DNA of 64,000 nt from Devosia sp. LC5 (GCF_000735585.1 NZ_JNNO01000007.1:54178-118177), one strand, 5' to 3'. Positions 1 through 9,055 are shown, counted from the stretch's first letter. Translations and numbers: made by a program. The notes: generated by a model from the sequence alone, not told the origin.

Positions 1-714
1 CTCTGCGACCTTTGCCCGGACATCCTCCGGAACGCTCAGAATCTTAATGTCAACCCCGTTCTCGATTTCTCGGATGGAGCTGTGCCCAACAAAGACACCG
101 TTGGTATAGATGTCGACGCGGCCGTTCATTAACAGTCCGCTTTGCTCCGATGAGCCCGCCTGGATAGTCGCGCCGCCCCATGCTTCGATCGAAGCGTCGT
201 CAGCGCCAGCCGCTTCCATCATAGCCGTGGCCACTTGCCCGGTAATGTTGCCTGCGCGGTTCACCGTAATGCGCACCGGCACCTGCTTCTCGGCAAAATC
301 CGTCAGGGTCTCGATACTATGTTCATCCGCAAATGATTTCGATGCGATGAATTGCATCGGTGCCCAATCATACAGATAGCCGATTGTGCGAAGGTTCTCG
401 ATCGGCGCTTCGAACGGCTCGCCTCCTTGAACAGCAATGGCAAGCTCGGCATCATGGATAAGACCAATATGAGCACGGCCCTGGCTGATCATGGCGGCAT
501 TGGCAAATCCGCCGCCGGTGGTCTGATACGTCACGGTTGAGTCGGGCTGCGTGCCCTTGAGCGCTGCATCGAGCCCAGCCCCCAGGAGCGTCCACAATCC
601 GCCGGGGCTCGCGCCGGCCAGCGTCAGGTTGAGCGATTGGGCGTTCGCCGGCACTGCTGCCAGCGCGCTGATGGCAACTGCAATTCCAATTGAACGCATT
701 CTTGAAGTGAACAT
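1..714 (-). CDS. TAXI-family TRAP transporter solute-binding protein (C-terminus beyond window)
   Basis: The frame is open from an ATG at 714 to the window edge, giving 238 residues without a stop. A start-proximal GGAGAGGAAACC provides a good ribosome binding site. The first ~25 residues form a classical signal peptide ending in PANAQ. The mature part has the TAXI-type pattern: an early glycine/serine-rich ASPGGLW segment, then a GGGFANAAMISQGRAHIGL segment, and later a NITGQVATAMMEAAG segment. Such periplasmic proteins deliver organic acids to TRAP permeases. It is encoded in the same direction as the phthalate genes upstream, so phthalate or a related aromatic acid is a plausible ligand. 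That is inference, because the permease genes are not in view. Confidence 0.85.
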   Translation of the reverse strand, partial: MFTSRMRSIGIAVAISALAAVPANAQSLNLTLAGASPGGLWTLLGAGLDAALKGTQPDSTVTYQTTGGGFANAAMISQGRAHIGLIHDAELAIAVQGGEPFEAPIENLRTIGYLYDWAPMQFIASKSFADEHSIETLTDFAEKQVPVRITVNRAGNITGQVATAMMEAAGADDASIEAWGGATIQAGSSEQSGLLMNGRVDIYTNGVFVGHSSIREIENGVDIKILSVPEDVRAKVAE

Positions 715-1026
715 GGTTTCCTCTCCCATTATAATCTAGGTTTCTGCCTATAGAGCTCCGTTCCACCTTCTCTCCCTGCAGATTTGCACGTCGCGCTACG
801 GACAGATGGTCACCTGTACGGCAGGCGGAATGTGTGGTCTGCTCATCGGAGCAAAATACTTACATGTCTAAGCTATGTCCATTCTGTGCCATGCGTCAAT
901 GCCGGCCACCGGATAAAACGCTCGTGCCAACAGTCTTGTCGACCCGACACTTGTGAATTTTGGCCAGAAGTTTGCTCCGTAGGCGTGACAGAACGAAGCC
1001 TCGATCGCGGCTACGGGCGATTAGGT
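715..1026. other. Intergenic stretch without a recognisable gene
   Basis: This ~310-bp stretch lies between the binding-protein gene and the small hypothetical gene, both on the minus strand. I see no coding pattern on either strand that continues a neighbouring gene. It probably holds the promoter of the binding-protein gene, but I cannot point to convincing -35/-10 boxes. Confidence 0.4.
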
Positions 1027-1470
1027 TTAGTTCGCGGCAGCGAGGCGCCCCAGAAATGCGCTTACGGTCAGCACCTCGCGCAATGGGTAGTCTTCGGTCT
1101 CCCCACCCGGATGTTCATCGTAGCGCAAACCGTCACCGTCCCAGAACCACCAGTAGGCAATATCGCCGTGCTTATCGCGGATCGCCATCCTGAAGGTCGG
1201 GAAGATCTGATCTCTTGCCGGAATGTCGGCCTGGGCGACCTTCTCACCAGCGAGCGCGCCGCGAGCTATCGCACCGCCCAGAGGGATCATTGCGGTGAAC
1301 ACGCTCGGTTGTGCCGCCAGATCGTCAAGGTTGTCCGGCCGGTCCTGAAAAAGGCCCGGCAATGCGCGCACGACCTCCGGATAGGATGCATGTCGATGCG
1401 TGACCTGAACATAGGCAAGGTCCGTCTTCGTCTTGATCTCGACGACGTCGCCCGGCTGAAATTCGTTCAT
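1027..1470 (-). CDS. Hypothetical protein in the phthalate operon
   Basis: A 147-residue soluble protein beginning MNEFQPGDVVEIKTK. The ATG at 1470 is preferred over an upstream in-frame start because GGGAGAA lies at the right distance and the longer form would run into the decarboxylase gene. The opening GDVV segment, followed by alternating hydrophobic residues and a WWFWDGDG segment, suggests a small beta-rich domain, somewhat like immunity-type Imm26 folds; this resemblance is weak. No catalytic motif is visible. It follows the decarboxylase gene by ~47 bp in the same direction, so it is probably co-transcribed with the phthalate genes. Its function is unknown. Confidence 0.7.
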   Translation of the reverse strand: MNEFQPGDVVEIKTKTDLAYVQVTHRHASYPEVVRALPGLFQDRPDNLDDLAAQPSVFTAMIPLGGAIARGALAGEKVAQADIPARDQIFPTFRMAIRDKHGDIAYWWFWDGDGLRYDEHPGGETEDYPLREVLTVSAFLGRLAAAN

Positions 1471-1517
1471 GTTCGTTCTCCCAGAAGGTGCTCTGTCCGA
1501 ATCGATTTTGCCTATAG

Positions 1518-2510
1518 TCACAGGCTATAGGCTTCGACCGTCGCCGGATGAAACAGCTCCTCGACGGCAACCCGGCGCGGCGAAAGCCCCTGCGCATAGT
1601 GATAGTCGAGGAAGGTCTCCAGCACACCAACATTGGGGGTTAGTCCATAGGTCCAGATGTCGGGACCGATCAGTTGGCGCGCGCGGCGCAGATTATCTTC
1701 GACGAACGGCATAGTCACCTTGGTCGCCGAGGTGTCGCCGAGGGCAGCCTGCGCGATCTGCTTGGACTGCGAGAACGCCTTGAGCAGTGCGCCCGGCAGC
1801 CAAGGATGCGCGTCGGCGAGTTGCCGGCGCACGCCCAGCACATGCATGATCGGGAAGATCTTGCGGCGGCGGAAGTAATCCTCCGCGGTCGCGACCGTGT
1901 CCGGAAACAGACGGTCGACATGTGGATGTCCTTCGTCGTAGCAGCGCGGCCAGCGCGGGCCGATGAAGCCGTCGATCTCGCCCGCCGCAAGCATCTCGTT
2001 GAGCGTTTCCCCTTCGGGCGCCTGCTCGATGCGGATGTCGGCAGGCAGGTCAATCTTCATTTTTTCTGGGCGACCGGGCGTATCCATTCCCCCGCGAACC
2101 CAGACGATGTCGGACGGCTTGACGCCGTACTCGTCTTCTAGGATGCCGCGCACCCACACATTGGCCGAGAGCTGGTACTCCGCAATGCCGATGCGCTTGC
2201 CCTTCAGATCCTGCGGCTTTTCGATCCCCTTATCGGTTCGGATATAGATCGAGGTGTGACGGAAGGCACGCGACAGGAATACCGGAATGGCGACGTAATG
2301 CGGGTCGTCCCGCGCGACGGAGATTGAATAGGACGACAGCGACAATTCACTGACATCGAAGGCCTGATGGCGGAACGCGCGAAAAAACATCTCTTCAGGC
2401 GACAGGAGCATGCAGGTTGGTTCGACGCCGTCGATCTTGACCCGTCCGTCGGCAATGGGCCGCGTGCGGTCGTAGTCGCCCATGGCAATGGACAGGTTGA
2501 GATCGATCAT
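1518..2510 (-). CDS. 4,5-dihydroxyphthalate decarboxylase
   Basis: A 330-residue protein of the size typical for Pht5-type 4,5-dihydroxyphthalate decarboxylases (~330 residues). These enzymes convert 4,5-dihydroxyphthalate to protocatechuate and CO2 in the cytoplasm. They share a periplasmic-binding-protein-like fold, seen here as IAMGDYDRTRPIADG at the start, then the ABC-like LKGKRIGIAEY segment near residue 105 and a long C-terminal alpha/beta lobe. There is no signal peptide, which fits an enzyme rather than a transporter component. Its start overlaps the dehydrogenase stop by one base. The identification rests on family recognition plus the complete pathway context. A generic substrate-binding-like protein is the main alternative. 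Confidence 0.88.
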   Translation of the reverse strand: MIDLNLSIAMGDYDRTRPIADGRVKIDGVEPTCMLLSPEEMFFRAFRHQAFDVSELSLSSYSISVARDDPHYVAIPVFLSRAFRHTSIYIRTDKGIEKPQDLKGKRIGIAEYQLSANVWVRGILEDEYGVKPSDIVWVRGGMDTPGRPEKMKIDLPADIRIEQAPEGETLNEMLAAGEIDGFIGPRWPRCYDEGHPHVDRLFPDTVATAEDYFRRRKIFPIMHVLGVRRQLADAHPWLPGALLKAFSQSKQIAQAALGDTSATKVTMPFVEDNLRRARQLIGPDIWTYGLTPNVGVLETFLDYHYAQGLSPRRVAVEELFHPATVEAYSL

Positions 2511-3718
2511 TAGCGTTCCTCCGCAATTGGATGTGGTGCGCCGTCAGCTGCGGCGATTTGATGGTTAAGGGCGACGGATGTGCCGGTCCGGGCCGCCTCC
2601 AGGATAGCGTAGCAGACTTCGAGGGTCGCCAGCCCCCAGGCGCCTGTCTGGGCTGGCGCCCTATTGCCGCGCACCGCATTGACAACGGCATCGAAAACCT
2701 CTGCCCGTGGAAAACGCAGCACTGGGGCCGGGCGGAAAGATTTTTCGAAGTTATCATAGACGTGAAGACCCGTTGGCGTCAGCCGCAAATCACCACGTTC
2801 GCACAAGACGATGATCGGTCCGAAATGTTCGTGGTGGGATGCTGCCGGCGGTGCCTCGCCCGCCCCATAGGTGCGCGTCGATTTGAGCGCGGCCTCGGCG
2901 TCGGCCGCATCAACCGCTTGCAGCGCCTTTCGCGCCCCGCCATAGGCTTCCGGCGACTTTGGGTGGCCGAGTTCGCCGATCCAGCCCATCCATTCGTCAC
3001 TGTCGAAATGCGCATAGCCAGAATACGTCAACGACGCGAAGGCGCTGCCCTGAAAGTCAAGTAGCGCCGAATACGCGCCCTCAGTCGGACGCGCGGGGTC
3101 CCAAGCGCCCGTCATCGCCGTAACCGAGCTCGCTAATCCGCCCGCTAAAAGCCGCACGATGTCGATTTGGTGGACGCCCTGCGAAAACAGCACGCCGCCC
3201 CCCTCTTTCGTGCGCAGCTCTTCCGGCCGACGTGGGCGGTAGAGGAAATCCGTATAGTTTAGTGCCTGGATCATCCGAACTCGACCGAGCGCACCGCTGT
3301 CGATCAAAGCGCGCGCCTGAGCGACGGGTCCATCGAAGCTGTGACTGGGTCCGACGATCAGGTGAATACCCGCCTCGCGTGCGGCGGAAACCATAGCCGT
3401 TCCGTCTTCCATCGAAACCGACAGCGGCTTGTCGACGAGCACATGTTTGCCGGCTTTGGCGGCTGCAATTACATGGGCGCAATGGAATTGATGCGGCGTG
3501 GCGACATAAATTGCCTCGACTTCCGGGTCGGCGCACAATCCCTTAATATCGGCATAGGTGCGGCCACCAAATTCAGCCTCGAAGGCGTTGCGCGACTGCT
3601 CGCGTGGCGCAGCCGCCGCCACGAGCTTCACGCGCGGATCGGCGCGAAAGCCTGGCAGCATGAGCATGAAAGCGCGCCCGAGCCCCACCACGCCGAAGCG
3701 CACCGGATCACAGGTCAA
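2510..3718 (-). CDS. Phthalate 4,5-cis-dihydrodiol dehydrogenase (Gfo/Idh/MocA family)
   Basis: A 402-residue NAD(P)-dependent oxidoreductase. The N-terminal Rossmann fold carries GVVGLGRAFM near residue 9. The family lysine motif appears as VLVDKPLSVS near residue 95, and the C-terminal alpha/beta domain (VGPSHSFDGP, LFSQGVHQIDIVR) is of the Gfo/Idh/MocA type. In phthalate degradation the Pht4-type enzyme oxidises cis-4,5-dihydro-4,5-dihydroxyphthalate to 4,5-dihydroxyphthalate. Its position between the dioxygenase reductase and the decarboxylase strongly favours that role. The first 11 bases overlap the end of the reductase gene, which suggests translational coupling. Confidence 0.88.
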   Translation of the reverse strand: MTCDPVRFGVVGLGRAFMLMLPGFRADPRVKLVAAAAPREQSRNAFEAEFGGRTYADIKGLCADPEVEAIYVATPHQFHCAHVIAAAKAGKHVLVDKPLSVSMEDGTAMVSAAREAGIHLIVGPSHSFDGPVAQARALIDSGALGRVRMIQALNYTDFLYRPRRPEELRTKEGGGVLFSQGVHQIDIVRLLAGGLASSVTAMTGAWDPARPTEGAYSALLDFQGSAFASLTYSGYAHFDSDEWMGWIGELGHPKSPEAYGGARKALQAVDAADAEAALKSTRTYGAGEAPPAASHHEHFGPIIVLCERGDLRLTPTGLHVYDNFEKSFRPAPVLRFPRAEVFDAVVNAVRGNRAPAQTGAWGLATLEVCYAILEAARTGTSVALNHQIAAADGAPHPIAEER

Positions 3719-4658
3719 GAACGAGACCTCCGGCGCGCGCCCTCGATACGCAGATCATGATGTAGTCGTCCTTCTCCTCATCCATCAGAACCATATCGCG
3801 ATGATCGGCCTCGCCCGCGAGCATCCGGGATTTGCAGGTGCCACACGTGCCGCTTTCACAGGAACTGACCGTTTTGAAGCCGGCGTCGCGAAGCGCCTCG
3901 AGGATCGACCGATCCTCCGGCACCATTACTGTAGCACCCGACTTGGCAAGCTTGACATCGAAGGCCACGTCGTCTTCGCGCACCACCTCGACAGGTTTGA
4001 AATCCTCGAAATTAACGCGACCCTCGGGCCAGTGGCCAGACAGCGCCTTGATCTCTTCCATCAGCGGCTGAGGTCCGCAGCAATAGACGTGCATATTCTG
4101 CACGTCTTCGAAATGATCCCAGAAATCATAGAGCTTGTCAGGGTCGCCATCGTCGTGGTGCACCGTCAGCCGGCTACCAAACGCTGCCTTCATCTCGTCC
4201 AGATAGGCTGTGTCTTCAGCGCTTCGTGTACAGTAGATGATGCGAAAAGCTTTACCCTCGCGGTCAAGGTGCTGCGCCATGGCATAGATCGGCGTGACAC
4301 CGATGCCACCGGCGATCAGCAGATATTTCGATGCATCGCGGAGCTGGAAGTTGTTCTCCGGCGCTCCGACATTGAGAATCGTGCCAACCTTGGCGTCCTC
4401 ATGCATAGAGGACGAGCCGCCTCGCGAGTCTGCTTCCCGCTTCACCGCAATGGTATAGCTCGAAGCGGGCGAGCCATCACCCACCAGTGAGTAGCGTCGC
4501 ATGGCGCCCGACGGCGTCTCGACTGTGATGTGCGAGCCGGCACCGAAACTTGATAGTTCGCGATCGTCGACCGGCTGCAGAACGAATTCATCTATATAGG
4601 CCGTTAGCGCGCGTCGGGCTGTAACTTTCATGGCAATGAGATCGATATTCGGGTCCAT
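3708..4658 (-). CDS. Phthalate 4,5-dioxygenase reductase component
   Basis: A 316-residue flavo-iron-sulfur reductase that passes electrons from NADH to the oxygenase component. The domains run FMN/flavin-binding (RRYS at 54-57), NAD-binding (LIAGGIGVTP at 114-123, CGPQP at 194) and a C-terminal plant-type 2Fe-2S ferredoxin with cysteines 267, 272, 275 and 303. This domain order is typical of phthalate dioxygenase reductases and of the vanillate demethylase VanB group. It is the first gene of the minus-strand operon, divergent from the oxygenase gene across a 134-bp regulatory region. Context favours phthalate as the substrate of the system. Confidence 0.92.
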   Translation of the reverse strand: MDPNIDLIAMKVTARRALTAYIDEFVLQPVDDRELSSFGAGSHITVETPSGAMRRYSLVGDGSPASSYTIAVKREADSRGGSSSMHEDAKVGTILNVGAPENNFQLRDASKYLLIAGGIGVTPIYAMAQHLDREGKAFRIIYCTRSAEDTAYLDEMKAAFGSRLTVHHDDGDPDKLYDFWDHFEDVQNMHVYCCGPQPLMEEIKALSGHWPEGRVNFEDFKPVEVVREDDVAFDVKLAKSGATVMVPEDRSILEALRDAGFKTVSSCESGTCGTCKSRMLAGEADHRDMVLMDEEKDDYIMICVSRARAGGLVLDL

Positions 4659-4792
4659 CTGTCCTCTACCGTCAGGCGCCCAAGGCGCAGGAGTTCATTT
4701 TACTTAGTAAACTAACTATTTGCTGTCAACGGCTGGACGTGCAGCACGATGTGCGATATTTTTGGTTAGTTATCTAAATTTCGGAGAACCTG
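4659..4792. promoter_or_regulatory. Divergent phthalate promoter region with paired TTAG-N4-CTAA sites
   Basis: This AT-rich gap separates the divergently transcribed dioxygenase reductase and oxygenase genes. It contains two copies of the dyad TTAG-N4-CTAA, at 4704-4715 and 4766-4777, with centres 62 bp apart (about six helical turns). The second copy lies just ahead of the oxygenase ribosome binding site (GGAG before the ATG at 4793). Short dyads of this kind are typical of MarR- or GntR-type catabolic regulators. No regulator gene adjoins it in this window, so the identity of the protein is unknown. Confidence 0.6.
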
Positions 4793-6076
4793 ATGCTCAC
4801 TCACGAAGAAAACGATCTGCTGACGCGCGTGTGCGGCGATGCACCGATGGGCGAGTTGATGCGCCAGCACTGGACGCCGGTCTGTCTCATCGAAGAGGTC
4901 GCAGAGCGCGATGGCACACCGCTTTTGGTGGAGGTGCTCGGCGGACGCTATGTGGCCTTTCGTGACACCGACGGGCGGCTCGGACTTCTCGATGAACTCT
5001 GCCCCCACCGTCGCGCCTCGCTGGTATTCGGGCGCAATGAGGAATGCGGCCTGCGCTGCCTCTATCATGGCTGGAAGATGGACGTGGAAGGCAACGTCGT
5101 CGCTATGTCATCGGAGCCTGAGGGCAGTCCGCTTCTCAACAAGGTCAAGCATCGCGCCTATCCCGTAGAGGAGTGGGGCGGTTTCGTCTGGGCATGGCTG
5201 GGCGATCAGGAGAATGTGCCGGCTTTCGATCCCCCGGCCTTTGCGCCGACCAAGGATACGCCGGTCGCCATCGTCAAGATTCGCATTCCCTGCAACTGGG
5301 CGCAGATCCACGAAGGCCAGATAGACAGCGCGCATTCATCGAGCCTGCATTCCTCCGATATGAAGCCGGCGCGCGTCGAAGGCGCTTCGGCCGACGATCA
5401 GGCATGGTATCGCCCCTCGACCGATAAGTCACCGCGCATGCAGACGCAGACGACGAGCTATGGCTTCCACTATGCGGCCATCCGTAAGCCGATCAAGAAT
5501 GCCTCGACCCACAATTATCTGCGCATCACGGAATTCATCGCGCCTTTCATGTCGCTCATTCCGCCGAACAACAACTACAACGTCGCCAGCGTCATCGTGC
5601 CGATCGATGACGAAACGACCGCCTTCCATTTCGTCGCATGGGGTGGCAAGAAATGTCCGTCAACTGAGGACTGGCGCAAGTTCAACCACGCGCGTCCCGG
5701 CATCGATCTTGACGAAAAGTGGCGCTCGCGCCGCACGCTGGAGAACAACTTCCTACAGGATCGCCAGGCAATGAAGCTCGGCAACTTCACTGGTGTTCCG
5801 GGCATTCCAAATCAGGACATCATCATGTGGGTCAGCATGGGCAAAACCGTCAATCGTACGGATGACTTGCTCGGCGCATCCGATCTGGCCATCGTCGAGT
5901 TCCGCCGCCTGATGGTCGATGCTGCACGCAAGGTCGCAGAAGGCGGGAAGGCGATTGGTACGGAAGAGCCTCGCATCCCGCATGCTTGCATCGCCTCAAG
6001 AGAAGGCGTCTATTCGAAGGAAACCGACTGGCGGACCTTGGCTGACGCAACCGAACAGATAGACGCAGCGGAATAG
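4793..6076 (+). CDS. Phthalate 4,5-dioxygenase oxygenase subunit (Rieske non-heme iron)
   Basis: A 427-residue ring-hydroxylating oxygenase alpha subunit. The N-terminal Rieske centre is complete, with C70-P-H72 and C89-x2-H92. The catalytic mononuclear iron site is visible as D178, H181 and H186 in the segment QIDSAHSSSLH. The length and the rest of the sequence fit the phthalate 4,5-dioxygenase group, which works as an alpha-only oligomer. It adds O2 to phthalate to give the cis-4,5-dihydrodiol. The ATG has GGAG at a good distance. It is divergent from its reductase and the downstream pathway genes, so it probably shares their control region. Confidence 0.93.
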   Translation: MLTHEENDLLTRVCGDAPMGELMRQHWTPVCLIEEVAERDGTPLLVEVLGGRYVAFRDTDGRLGLLDELCPHRRASLVFGRNEECGLRCLYHGWKMDVEGNVVAMSSEPEGSPLLNKVKHRAYPVEEWGGFVWAWLGDQENVPAFDPPAFAPTKDTPVAIVKIRIPCNWAQIHEGQIDSAHSSSLHSSDMKPARVEGASADDQAWYRPSTDKSPRMQTQTTSYGFHYAAIRKPIKNASTHNYLRITEFIAPFMSLIPPNNNYNVASVIVPIDDETTAFHFVAWGGKKCPSTEDWRKFNHARPGIDLDEKWRSRRTLENNFLQDRQAMKLGNFTGVPGIPNQDIIMWVSMGKTVNRTDDLLGASDLAIVEFRRLMVDAARKVAEGGKAIGTEEPRIPHACIASREGVYSKETDWRTLADATEQIDAAE

Positions 6077-6160
6077 AATTTTGGCGCAGGGCGATTAAGT
6101 GCCCGGCGGGGACCATTCTCTTTTGGGGTAGCGGGCCCCACTCTTTAGGACAGCACTTCA

Positions 6161-7093
6161 ATGGCAGTATCAGCGAAGCAGGACCGTTTCCGACAGATAC
6201 ATCTTTTGGCCGTGCTGCCTCCCCTCTTTTGGGCTGGGAATTTTCTGGTGGCCCGGATGTTCAACGAGGTCATTCCGCCATTCCAAATGTCATTTTGGCG
6301 CTGGTTTATTGCACTCTTGATTATCCTGCCGTTCACAGTGCGTGCTGTCCTTGAAAACATGCCGGCAATCCGCCGGGAACTAGCATATCTAGCTTTTCTG
6401 GGCGCCATTGGCATTACAGCCTTTAACTGCCTGATTTACCTGGCTCTGCAGTACACGACCGTTGTCAACGCAGCGCTCATAAACTCCCTCATGCCTGTTG
6501 TGACATTCATCCTCGCTCTGTTTTTCATGGGCGACCGTCTGAGAATGAGACAGACGTTTGGTGTCGTAGTGTGCATTATCGGCACGTTGCTCATTATTGC
6601 GCGCGGTGATCTCGCCGTTCTGCTTGCGCTGGACATCAACGCTGGCGACTTCCTTGTACTCGCAGGGCTTACCTTTTGGGCGCTGTACACTGTGATGATA
6701 CGATGGCGAAAGAGCGCCTTGCCACCTATGGTTTTCTTGACGGTGACGATCGGGTTTGGCGTCCTCTTTCATTTTCCGTTGGTAGGCTGGGAATTTGCGA
6801 CGCGCGGCGGCCCCGCTGCGGAGCCCACCAATTTACTCGCCCTGCTCTACCTAGCAATTTTTCCGTCGTTGCTGGCATATATCTTTTGGAACCGGACGGT
6901 TTCGGCTCTCGGCCCTGGGAAGACAGGCCTCTTTATGTATCTCATGCCTATCTTCAGCACCCTTTTGGCGGTTCTTCTCCTTGGTGAAGAGTTCAAGATC
7001 TTTCATCTGATCGGTATGACGCTCATAGTCATCGGCATCGCTCTTGTGACGCGGCCGTTGATACAGCCTGTGCCTGTGCAGTCGGCTGGCTGA
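6161..7093 (+). CDS. EamA/DMT-family transporter
   Basis: A 310-residue inner-membrane protein with about ten hydrophobic segments arranged as two EamA repeats of five helices. The signature FWAGNFLVARM appears in the first helix and FWALYTVMIRW opens the second half. Members of the drug/metabolite transporter superfamily export amino acids, metabolites or drugs; the substrate cannot be read from the sequence. It follows the oxygenase gene by 84 bp on the same strand and may be co-transcribed, in which case export of a pathway intermediate is possible. Its 3' end overlaps the decayed TniB-like remnant on the other strand, which marks an old junction. Confidence 0.88.
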   Translation: MAVSAKQDRFRQIHLLAVLPPLFWAGNFLVARMFNEVIPPFQMSFWRWFIALLIILPFTVRAVLENMPAIRRELAYLAFLGAIGITAFNCLIYLALQYTTVVNAALINSLMPVVTFILALFFMGDRLRMRQTFGVVVCIIGTLLIIARGDLAVLLALDINAGDFLVLAGLTFWALYTVMIRWRKSALPPMVFLTVTIGFGVLFHFPLVGWEFATRGGPAAEPTNLLALLYLAIFPSLLAYIFWNRTVSALGPGKTGLFMYLMPIFSTLLAVLLLGEEFKIFHLIGMTLIVIGIALVTRPLIQPVPVQSAG

Positions 7094-7550
7094 AAAGAGC
7101 TGTCCACGGCAGGGTACGATGGTTTTCAGGCTGGGCAGGCAAAGCGCGGGCGTGGCAGGAGCCGCTCATGTGCCCCATCTTTGTCAGGTTAGTGCCCAAC
7201 ACCGCATCGATCATCTTGGGTGTGTTGCTCACGGTCACCGTGTAGAAGATGGCTTGGCACCGCGTGATTTCTGCTGCAAGTGAAAGTGCAAGTTTGCCGA
7301 GAACACCATAGCCTTGCAGGTTTGGGAAACTGGCAAACTCGCGTGCCGACCGAGTTTTGCCTACGCCAGGGCGGCCGTGACATACGCCAATGTAGCGATA
7401 GCGCGAGCATGCCTCTGCGAACTCGACGAAGCGTGCGTGTTCGCGCGTTGGCAGGAACGTCTGCTCGGTCGGGAACTCAATCGTCAGTGGCTTAGAGCCG
7501 GAGTCCTCGGACTGTTGTCGGCCGGGGATCTGGACACGCTTGGTCGCCAT
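7029..7550 (-). pseudogene. TniB/IstB-like transposition ATPase remnant
   Basis: The N-terminal part is an AAA+ ATPase of the Mu-B/TniB type, with the Walker A motif GRPGVGKTRSA near residue 60 followed by the family-like segment FYTVTVSNTPKMIDAVLG. Similarity stops near residue 135 (about position 7150), and the tail reads through unrelated DNA into the 3' end of the EamA gene. The Walker B and sensor regions are therefore missing. Together with the TniA fragment upstream it is a leftover of a Tn5053/Mu-like transposon. Not expected to be functional. Confidence 0.75.
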
Positions 7551-7830
7551 TGGCAGCCTCCAACTCGGTCAGCGCGCCAGTATCGCGTCTTTTCGCCTTG
7601 CGCCGCGCGGCTTGGATGTCGCGCAGCGATGGTGCGGCGAGGTGTTCGGGGCTGAGAGCGCGACAGATAAAATGACGCTCGTGGTAGACGTGCACTTCAG
7701 TGAGATCTCGCGGATCGTAGAGCACTTCAACGTTTTCACCGACAAAAGGCCGCCAGCGTGGGCTCTACGTATCGGCGACCAAGAAGGCGAATGCCGTCAC
7801 GCAATACTTTGCGTGACTTGGGTGTGTTTC
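7492..7830 (-). pseudogene. Mu/TniA-type transposase C-terminal fragment, frameshifted
   Basis: The frame contains LYDPRDLTEVHVYHE followed by FICRALSPEHLAAPSLRDI, the typical C-terminal domain of Mu-like (TniA) transposases. The family continuation upstream, RYVEPTLAAF, is present in another frame, so one extra T in the run near 7744-7747 breaks the gene. The fragment begins where the IS3 element (7831) cut it off. Its stop lies inside the TniB-like gene. It is a dead remnant and the partner of the ATPase remnant. Confidence 0.75.
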
Positions 7831-7907
7831 TGGAGTGGGCCCCTCGGGTCGGACAGGATTAGTTTTCGTAATTGACCGTGCAGTCGGGCTTTTACAGGAT
7901 GAAGGCC

Positions 7908-8258
7908 ATGGCCAAGCACCGAACCCATAGTGTCGAATTCAAACGTCAGGTTTCCCAAGAGTACCTTGCCGGCGAGACCTTGCATGGTCTTTCCAACCGG
8001 CACGACATCTCACGCCAACTGATCCGAGTCTGGGTCGAGAAATACCAGGCAGGCGCGCTCGATGACGATGCGGTGGCCGCCGATCTGCTCCAGACCTACG
8101 AGGCGCGAATTGCTGCGCTCGAACGCCTGGTCGGCAAGCAGGCGCTCGAGTTAGAGTTTCTAAAAGGGGCTCTTCGGCCAGCACCGCAGCCGAAAAGCGG
8201 GAGCATATCCGCTATCACAGGCCCAAGGGTGTCAGCGTCGCCGAGGGGTGCCGACTGA
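7908..8258 (+). CDS. IS3-family transposase OrfA
   Basis: A 116-residue protein with an N-terminal helix-turn-helix (HSVEFKRQVSQEYL, then LSNRHDISRQLIRVWVEKY) and a following leucine-zipper-like coiled coil, as expected for IS3 OrfA. The start MAKHRTHS is chosen by family likeness; an ATG nine bases upstream is also possible. After the LEFLKGAL segment the zero frame continues as a tail, while the -1 frame gives EKREHIRYHRPKGVSVAEG, the normal OrfAB junction. A programmed -1 frameshift at the AAAAG run (8162-8166) would therefore produce the fused transposase. Confidence 0.9.
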   Translation: MAKHRTHSVEFKRQVSQEYLAGETLHGLSNRHDISRQLIRVWVEKYQAGALDDDAVAADLLQTYEARIAALERLVGKQALELEFLKGALRPAPQPKSGSISAITGPRVSASPRGAD

Positions 8259-9055
8259 TGGGACTTGCTCGCTCCACCTTCTACGAGAACCCTGTGAATT
8301 CGGCCGACGATACAGCAATCGTCGAGTCGATGGCCGCCATCTGTGATGAGTTCGAACACTACGGATGGCGTCGTGTCCGAGCCGCCCTTCGTCAGCAAGG
8401 CCTGATCGTCAACCACAAGAAGATCCGCCGGCTGATGCGCGAACACGATCTTCAGCCTAAGACCCGCCGCCGCTTCATAGCGACGACGGACAGCAATCAC
8501 GATCAGCCGATCTTCCCCAATCTTGCCGCCGAGGTCGTCCCGAACGGCCCTGACCAGCTCTGGGTGGCAGACATCACCTACGTCGCCGTCACCGGTGGCT
8601 TCGTCTATGTTGCCATCGTTCTCGATGCCTGGTCGCGGCGCGTGGTAGGCTATGCCATCAGCCGATCCATAGACGCTCGGCTGACGCTGGCCGCACTCCA
8701 GGCCGCCATTGACGGGCGCAAACCCCCGCCTGGCTGCCTTCACCATTCGGACCGCGGGTCGCAATACGCGGCCGGCGTCTATCGGCAATTTCTCGCCGCC
8801 AATGGCCTTGTCGGTTCAATGGGACGGCGAGGAAACCCTTACGACAACGCCAAGGCGGAGAGCTTCATGAAGACGCTTAAGGTCGAGGCCGTCTACCCGA
8901 TGGAGTTCGAGACATTTACCGACGTTGTCGAACATCTTCCCCGCTTCATCGACCATATCTACAATGGCCGAAGGCTCCATTCGGCCCTCGGCTATCTCAG
9001 CCCCGTGCATTTCGAGGATCAACACGTCCGCCTCATGGTCACAGAAGCAACCTGA
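8258..9055 (+). CDS. IS3-family transposase OrfB (DDE integrase)
   Basis: The 265-residue catalytic part of the transposase, with an rve integrase core. The acidic triad is complete: D105 in WVADITYVA, D165 in HHSDRGSQY and E201 in NAKAESFMK, with the usual spacing to the last residue (35 residues between D and E). The ATG overlaps the orfA stop in TGATG. In vivo the active enzyme is expected to be the OrfAB fusion made by -1 frameshifting. No inactivating change is visible. Confidence 0.92.
   Translation: MGLARSTFYENPVNSADDTAIVESMAAICDEFEHYGWRRVRAALRQQGLIVNHKKIRRLMREHDLQPKTRRRFIATTDSNHDQPIFPNLAAEVVPNGPDQLWVADITYVAVTGGFVYVAIVLDAWSRRVVGYAISRSIDARLTLAALQAAIDGRKPPPGCLHHSDRGSQYAAGVYRQFLAANGLVGSMGRRGNPYDNAKAESFMKTLKVEAVYPMEFETFTDVVEHLPRFIDHIYNGRRLHSALGYLSPVHFEDQHVRLMVTEAT

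Noticed and set aside
784..1530. Long + strand frame (248 codons) overlapping the small hypothetical gene
   Set aside because: It is a mirror frame of the minus-strand gene 1027-1470, without a ribosome binding site or motifs.
3558..4490. 310-codon + strand frame
   Set aside because: Antisense to the dehydrogenase and dioxygenase reductase genes, both with complete motifs.
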